Positions 58,685-64,000 of a DNA stretch of 64,000 nt are shown here, in pieces. Made by a program: the position numbers and the translations under genes. Source of the stretch: Odontocerum albicorne (taxonomy: Eukaryota > Arthropoda > Insecta > Trichoptera > Odontoceridae); NCBI GenBank assembly GCA_949825065.1, contig OX463862.1, forward strand, positions 19,213,118 to 19,277,117, written 5' to 3'. The notes under the pieces are model-generated. The model was not told the DNA's origin and made no database searches. It saw only the letters and a program-made list of their open reading frames with translations. The first letter of the stretch is position 1, and every line of letters starts with the position of its first letter.

Positions 58685-58870
58685 TTACTTCCTCTGTGGC
58701 TTAGTTGATAAGACTCCTGTCTTCCAACTCGGGGATTGCGGGTTCTATTCCCGTTGGTATCCAGATTTTTTTGATAAAAAAGATTCCAGTCTGGTTTATA
58801 CTTAAACTTTGTTTAAAATCTTTCTGGTTGGTTGGAAGAGATTGCTACATGATAATAAACTAACCAGATA
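58685..58870 (+). mobile_element. SINE1 copy
   Basis: cttcctctgtggcttagttg + ataagactcctgtct, B box ggattgcgggttctattccc, gattccagtctggttta, ctggttggttggaagagatt. Confidence 0.82.
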
Positions 58871-58914
58871 GAAAATAAGAGTCCAAAGTTCGATACCAGA
58901 CACAATATTCTTCT

Positions 58915-59370
58915 TCTACGTCGTGACCATGCTGAGGAACTTGATCCACACTAAAATTGCTTTATATCGTGCACATTTTTCTCCAATTCTCCGGGAATTC
59001 CACTGTCTACAAAGCTTGTTGTAAAAGATGGCCCGTAGCACTCTTCATCTGGTTGCTCTAATGCAAAGGTGACCATTGTTTCTGCGATCCTCCATATTAC
59101 CAGTGATCAAGAGTTTAGAAGTGGCATGAAATGTGCTCGAAGAAGTTAAGAATGTGCGGTGAACAATATTTTAATAGCTTCTCTGAGAAGTTTTTCTAAA
59201 ATAATGTGGTTTGTTTGTCGCTCTGTTCATAAAATACCAAGCAATCGTCTCCAACACATCTCAAAATATTCTATCCATTTTCTTCTGACTTTTCCTGGCC
59301 AAGTGTGAGGCTAGATGAATAGGGCCAAAGACGATGTTTTCTTCCGACCATACTCCTTTATATGTCTGCA
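58915..59370 (-). pseudogene. LINE reverse-transcriptase C-terminal remnant
   Basis: Reverse strand: HTWPGKVRRKWIEYFEMCWR + RLLGIL, then a stop and TERQTNHIILEKLLRE, AETMVTFALEQPDEECY. It resembles the MxxWRRLLxIPWTERRTNxxIL segment of insect LINE tails. Several stops. Confidence 0.6.
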
Positions 59371-59403
59371 TCACACAATCTGATTTGTTTGTTTTCTTTT
59401 TAG

Positions 59404-59516
59404 GTTGTAAATAATAAACAGATAATGTACGACTGTGATAAAGGTTACGTCCTCTCTGAAGGCCCCCCTGGAGCCACCTGTATAGGAGGTCATTGGAGTC
59501 CTAAAGAATTGCCCAG
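59404..59516 (+). CDS. hasp: Exon 12: middle of CCP8
   Basis: Acceptor ctttttag and donor gtaagt; phase 0 in, phase 2 out; residues 510-546. It encodes IMYDCDKGYVLSEGPPG, ATCIGGHWSPKELP. The ag of the last codon completes to Ser in exon 13, followed at once by the closing Cys. Confidence 0.84.
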
Positions 59517-59610
59517 GTAAGTAATAATGGCCTGAAAATATTTTTAGTAATGAAAAATATAATTGTAATATTTTTAGAAAACTAAGTTGCGATAAGTTTA
59601 TTTCGATGAC

Positions 59611-59690
59611 TGTCATGTCTTAGTTGGTAAGACAATCGTTTTCCCTTAGTTGGTAAGACAATCGTGGCTCCAAGTTGTTGGCCCTGATCT
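59611..59690 (+). mobile_element. SINE1 head fragment with local duplication
   Basis: cttagttggtaagacaatcg appears twice in tandem; no tail follows. Confidence 0.5.
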
Positions 59691-59879
59691 GACTTTATAA
59701 TAAGAGTTTATGCATGATGAGGTGTATGGACGAGGCAGAAACGATTTTTTTTTATCAGGATCAAATGGAGTGGATTCTTCTTACCCTAATAGGTCCCTGA
59801 AGATAAGTTGCCAACTCGAAACTAGATAGGCGTACGATACATTTTACAGTGGATATAAAGAGGTTTTTTGTTTAAAAAT

Positions 59880-60275
59880 TGTGAACAGTGGTGTGCTAAT
59901 GCCAACCTTGCTATATGGAAGCCAAGTCTGTGCTTTGAAAGGAAGTGATAAGAGCTGAATAAATGCGTACCTTGTTATAACATTTCTGATATTACAGTGA
60001 TTGATAAGCTAAGAAATGATCGGATAAAGAATGTCTCGATAGATATTATAAGTAGGATTAAAAAGAGAATGTGATACTTACGAAACAAACACATTTTATA
60101 ATTAATGAATAGCGATGTAATGGATTGATAGCGAGGTAGACCAAATAACGAGCGAAAGGAGATAGTTGAAGAAATTTTAAGTGAGGCAAAGATAAAAAAG
60201 TATAAGAAACAAGGAAGCATGTATGATGAGATGTATGGTATGAACGAGGTGAGAAATGTGTTTGCATGGATATGA
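59880..60275 (+). pseudogene. LINE reverse-transcriptase C-terminal remnant
   Basis: NSGVLMPTLLYGSQVCALKG (equivalent to the YGxExW block), then decayed, then cgaggtagaccaaataacga and atgatgagatgtatggtatg, matching the tail at 48520. Confidence 0.6.
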
Positions 60276-60446
60276 GGGTGTAGAGATCTGTTCTCTCTGT
60301 CTAACAGAAAAGGAACATGGCGTGATAGTATCCATTCATGTAAACATGAACTTTACTAACAATATTAATATAAATTTCTCTAGGCACTGTTAATGTTGAA
60401 ACATGAAAAATATTATATTTTATTATAACTGATCAATTTATTACAG

Positions 60447-61502
60447 TTGCACCCCTGGCCAGCATCCAAGATTAAGATGGAGTCGCAGAAGAAGATCAAT
60501 TGAAATGAACAAGAGAAGATACATTAGAGCAACGTTCATTCGAAAATATTACCATGACTTGAGAAAAAAATCTGCAGAGATTGATAATCACATAGAAATG
60601 ACTAAAAACTGCGATGTAGTCCATCCTCCAAATAGATTTATCAAATACACAATAAAAAAATATAATTTAAACGATCCGATTATCTTTGGATCAATTGGAC
60701 ATAAAAGAGAAAAAGGTTCGAGTGATATCGGATCAATTCGACATAAAAGGGAAATAGATTCGGAATACAGAAGAAGCAATACGAAATATACGTTTGAAGA
60801 TCTAAGGGAATTTATGAGTCCTCACTTAAGGCAAAAGAGACAGGCAACGTATTCTGAAGAAGATAACAATATTGATGGAAGAAATGACTTTAATAAATTG
60901 ATCAAAGTTGTAAGAAAAAGATCGACAGGATCCAGGAGACCATACTTGAGGAACTCACGAAAAAGTCAAGGGTATAATTTTTTTGGGTTGCATCCGCGGT
61001 TGAAAAGAGACGTAAGAAATAAATTTCATCCTGATATTTTACCGTATACAAATAAAGATCAAAACACTTGGAAAAGATCTTCTAGAGATGTAAAATATGA
61101 TGAAGATGCTCCAGACTTTGTTGAAGCGGACCCGATGATACGAGATGACGTTGAGACAAATCCTGAAGTTAACGATAAATATATTAAAAACATGCATAAG
61201 AGAGATTTGTCAGGTTTTATGCATACGTCTATCGCGAGGAAAATTTTAGAACTTAAAAAGCAATGGGAAGAAGAAATGGCAAAGAAAACAGAACAAGGAA
61301 TAAAGAATGGAAATTTTCATTTGAACTCGCAATTGAAGATAGATCCAAAACTTAATAAGACCCAAACAGTGCAAAAAGCAAATATTAAAAGGACATTCAA
61401 AGGACTACCGAGAATTTCTAGCGAAGACATGATCAAGAGAATGAAAAGGACAAGTAGAAAAACGGAGAAATTGAACCAAACAACGGCCAGCGTGCCAAAA
61501 AG
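60447..61502 (+). CDS. hasp: Exon 13: end of CCP8 and a long basic Lys-Arg-site-rich insert
   Basis: Acceptor ttattacag and donor gtatca; phase 2 in, phase 2 out; about 352 residues (547-898). The first residues SCTPGQHP close CCP8; RRRRS follows about ten residues later. The rest is low in cysteine (only one more), highly charged, and has repeated dibasic or polybasic sites: HKRE (twice), RQKRQ, VRKRS, RLKRD, WKRSSR, HKRDL, IKRTF, KRMKRT. No fold is recognised. Known: LEV-9 needs proprotein-convertase cleavage near its C terminus. Inferred: this insert is a processed spacer. The ATG at 60505 is internal and does not mark a separate gene, because the frame is open from the acceptor and fits exons 12 and 14. 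Confidence 0.8.
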
Positions 61503-62739
61503 GTATCATTTTTATTTATTTATTTAATCATTCTTTTTTTTTATATTGTAAAGAAAAATGGACGGCACCCTTAAATGCCGAACACTTATTACCGCTTGCT
61601 GGTGTAGTGCACACGTCACTGGTAGTTTTTTTGAGTTCATAATAGGTTAATACATGTAATTATCCATGTTTGATTCGTTTAAAAAATTAAGTACAGTCGA
61701 ATTTGGCTAATATCCAAGGTACTGAGACTATCCAATACTCATCTACACCCGAATGCCGCGTTAAATACGAGTACAGTACACAAGGCGCTATAAATACACA
61801 ATTTACTCAAGTACAAATCAACCTGCGCCTGAATGTTATGCAAAGCACAATACACAAGCCAAGTATATAAATTGTCAAATTTTATTTTTATGCTTCGGAA
61901 CTTCAAAATATTGCTCGATGACATAGCTGATGATAGCAAATATTGCTAAAAAATAAGTAAAAATATCATGAGGACCGAGTGTGTACCTCTGGTTTTAAAT
62001 TAAACCCTACAACTCACGACGAAATTATGCAAATGGAAAAAAACACTTATAAATATTTCAAAATATAAATAATCTCCCACCATAGCAGCACCAGCCAGAG
62101 ACAAAATAACAGTAGGGTAAAAAAAATTACAGTTAATGAACTTAAAAAATCATATAAAAATATATTCTCCTTCATGTTTATTTTTTATGCTTAGATACTG
62201 TAAATATGTTAGCAGACTACCTAATTATTCTATTTTTGAGTCTTTCAGCTTTTCACATGTGTCAATTATATAAACTTTCGCCACTGAAAAGAAAATGGAT
62301 ATATAGATTAGATTAACACTTTTTCATTTAAGAAACATAAATAATAGCAAACCACATGTATTTCAATGTAACAATCAATAGACTTTAAGAAGCCCATCAT
62401 CTGTTGTAATGTGCAACAATACTCTGGGATTCAGCAATACTCAGAGAAATTCCTTCAGTATGTATTTGAGCTTTAAAGTAGTTAATTACATTTACTATGT
62501 TGACAATTTGTTATCTACCCAAGGACAGAGATTTTTAAAGTGTACACCTCATCGACCTGTAGCGCCACTTTGAATTCCCTGAGGTGCCGAGGGATATTTG
62601 AGAATTTTAATAATTCCTGGCAGTCTTAATTCATTGCACTGATGCACGTTCACACTAACTAACTGAAACTGGTTGAATTATGGATATCAATAAGGGTTGA
62701 ATGCCCTTTGCTGAATGCCATATCTAAAACTCAACGAAT
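61503..62739. other. Intron 13, no gene seen
   Basis: AT-rich sequence. Short ORFs show no recognisable content. No repeat identified except scattered short motifs. Confidence 0.45.
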
Positions 62740-62988
62740 CTCGTATTGTATTGTATTACACTTTTGTTGTATACAGTACAACCTGGTGGGATTATTGTCA
62801 TGTGGCAATCTCTTCCAACCAACCAGACAGATGTTAAAGATACCTTAAGTGAAAACCAGACTGGAATTCAAGAGGCCTTAAGTGAAAACACTACTGGAAT
62901 TAAAAAATCTGGATTCCAGGGAGATTTGAACCCGCAACCTCCGGGCTAGGAGACAGGCGTCTTCTCAACTAGACCACGGAGGTCATTG
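62740..62988 (-). mobile_element. SINE1 copy with internal duplication
   Basis: Reverse strand: gacctccgtggtctagttga, ggaggttgcgggttcaaatc, then the cagactggaattc/ccttaagtgaaaac segment twice, then the tail to gtaatacaatacaat. It is followed by a perfect hairpin (attggtaagacgc / cctgtcttaccaat, about 62981-63007) made from a second SINE1 head piece. Confidence 0.8.
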
Positions 62989-63306
62989 GTAAGACGCCTG
63001 TCTTACCAATTATAATTTTCGTTCCATGTGGGATGACTTACCTCCTCAAGGTTGGGTTTTCGTCAGCAGCTATAATAAAAACCAAATGCTGCTCTAAAAC
63101 TTAATGTGGAAAATGAAATGAGAGTAGCTCTGTCAAGTTTGATTCCAGGATTTGTGAAATTATGTGGTAAACAACAGGTTTGATCATTCCACTTTTTGGT
63201 AAGTTTATTTAAGGCACCGTTGAAAAATATTTACGTACTATGGGTGCCGTGAATTATATACTCTAAAAATATAATGAATATGTTCTTAATTTAATTTTAT
63301 TTCTAG

Positions 63307-63530
63307 TAATAAAGACAATAAGTTGCGACAACTTCCACCGCCATCCACATCAGACATGACAACAAATGTTACCACAGGTGAAGGTGACACAGTCTTGCCA
63401 GCCGGTGAGGAGAAGGGCGGTAAAGGAAAGGGAAGAGTTAAGGGACCTTGTGAACCCATACCTAGCGAGCCTTATGTTAACATAGAGATCGTCAAGTTTG
63501 GAAGAGATCCAAATAATACTTTTAGTTCAG
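63307..63530 (+). CDS. hasp: Exon 14: linker and start of a ninth CCP-like module
   Basis: Acceptor ttctag and donor gtaaaa; phase 2 in, phase 1 out; residues 899-973. First comes a Pro/Ser/Thr stretch (LPPPSTSDMTTNVTTG, with an NVT sequon), then a Gly/Lys-rich run (EEKGGKGKGRVKG), then PCEPIPSEPYVNIEIV, which reads like the opening of another CCP. The module must finish on an exon beyond the window. Confidence 0.75.
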
Positions 63531-63888
63531 GTAAAATCATATTAAATAATCAATTTAATGTATCCTCTTCTCTATTTCTTACTCTATTCCCTATAATTCC
63601 ATAGACAACATTTAGTACAAATTATACTTAAATTAACTCACCTGAGGAAGACACAGTGCGTGTTGAAATATGTAAAAAATATAGTTGGGGAAAACAAATA
63701 TAAGGGTTTAATTTTTAGTTATTAACTATGAAATTTTCCAACGTTAAAGTCCCAATCTTTGATAAACATCTTATTCACCTGATATTTAAACTCGATTTAT
63801 ATTACCAGTGTTAACGATCACTGTCGTATTTGCTGGGCATCATTATCGATGATACCCTTGCCATTGCAAAGTGAATTCAGTTTGAAGG
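63531..63888. other. Intron 14, start: no gene seen
   Basis: AT-rich intron sequence after the exon 14 donor; nothing recognisable. Confidence 0.5.
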
Positions 63889-64000
63889 CGAAGGTGGATA
63901 GTCATTTGAATGATTTGTGCGACCACGTAACTTGCTTCATTTACTTTTGTCTGGTTGGTTGGAAGATATTGCCGCCTGGCAATAAGCTTGCCAGGTTGTA
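63889..64000 (+). mobile_element. LINE family A 3' UTR, cut by the window end
   Basis: gatagtcatttgaatgattt, cttgcttcatttacttttgt, ctggttggttggaagatatt, gcctggcaataagcttgcca. Probably 5' truncated. Confidence 0.75.

Larger units (their letters stand above)
2238..63530 (+). other. hasp: Gene locus (partial): secreted WAP plus multi-CCP synaptic matrix protein, LEV-9/Hasp-like
   Basis: Fourteen exons joined by GT-AG introns keep one open frame of 2920 coding bases. The order is WAP half, eight CCP/sushi modules, a basic Lys-Arg-rich insert, a linker, and the start of a ninth CCP. Known: C. elegans LEV-9 (WAP plus eight CCPs) is a secreted scaffold that clusters acetylcholine receptors and is cut C-terminally by a proprotein convertase. 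Drosophila Hasp is a related CCP-rich synaptic-cleft protein. Inferred: this is the insect orthologue, acting extracellularly at cholinergic synapses. Alternatives are another WAP/CCP secreted protein or an SVEP-like protein, but no EGF or VWA module is visible. Hikaru genki is less likely because it has an Ig domain and no WAP. First exon(s), promoter, signal peptide and 3' end are outside the window. Confidence 0.7.

Noticed and set aside
60505..61527. A free-standing 340-codon gene starting at the ATG at 60505
   Set aside because: The frame is open upstream to a good acceptor at 60446, completes the last cysteine of CCP8, and leaves through a donor at 61503 in the phase needed by exon 14. 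It is an internal exon.

Overview
This window looks like AT-rich nuclear DNA of an insect. Three things point that way: a split gene with GT-AG introns up to about 24 kb, several mariner-type transposons, and abundant tRNA-headed SINEs and 5'-truncated LINEs. I cannot name the species or order from the sequence alone.

The only host gene I can support lies on the + strand and spans almost the whole window, entering from upstream and leaving downstream. I join 14 internal exons (2238 to 63530). Every junction keeps the reading frame, giving 973 codons plus one base. The order is: the second half of a WAP-like domain (exon 1), eight complement control protein (CCP/sushi) modules (exons 2-12 plus the first codon of exon 13), a 350-residue basic insert full of Lys-Arg sites (exon 13), a Ser/Thr/Pro- and Gly/Lys-rich linker, and the start of a ninth CCP-like module (exon 14). 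WAP followed by eight CCPs is the architecture of the secreted synaptic scaffold LEV-9 of nematodes and its fly counterpart Hasp, so I call it a hasp/lev-9 orthologue. The signal peptide, the start of the WAP domain and the C terminus are outside the window.

Layout: 1-2237, upstream intron; 2238-2340, WAP exon; 2341-26113, a 23.8-kb intron packed with transposons (an intact cecropia-type mariner nested in a SINE, two broken mariners, two TTAA-flanked MITEs, a hAT-like MITE, a LINE-derived 135-bp satellite); 26114-36113, CCP1-3 with short tandem arrays and a pogo-like transposase remnant; 36114-51739, a second large intron with a 57-bp minisatellite, nested MITEs and many arrays; 51740-59516, CCP4-8; 60447-61502, the polybasic exon; 63307-63530, the last exon seen.

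The rest is mobile or tandem DNA. Two tRNA-headed SINE families occur. SINE1 shares its 3' tail with a LINE family present in several copies, which suggests that this LINE mobilises it. LINE ORF remnants of several kinds, palindromic foldback elements and at least ten tandem arrays fill the introns. Two arrays (introns 3 and 8) begin exactly at an exon's 5' splice site and repeat it.

The points most worth a second look are the processing-site-rich exon 13, the splice-junction minisatellites, the LINE/SINE shared tail, the satellite built from a LINE coding segment, and a dispersed 8-mer (TACTCGTA) that seems greatly over-represented.
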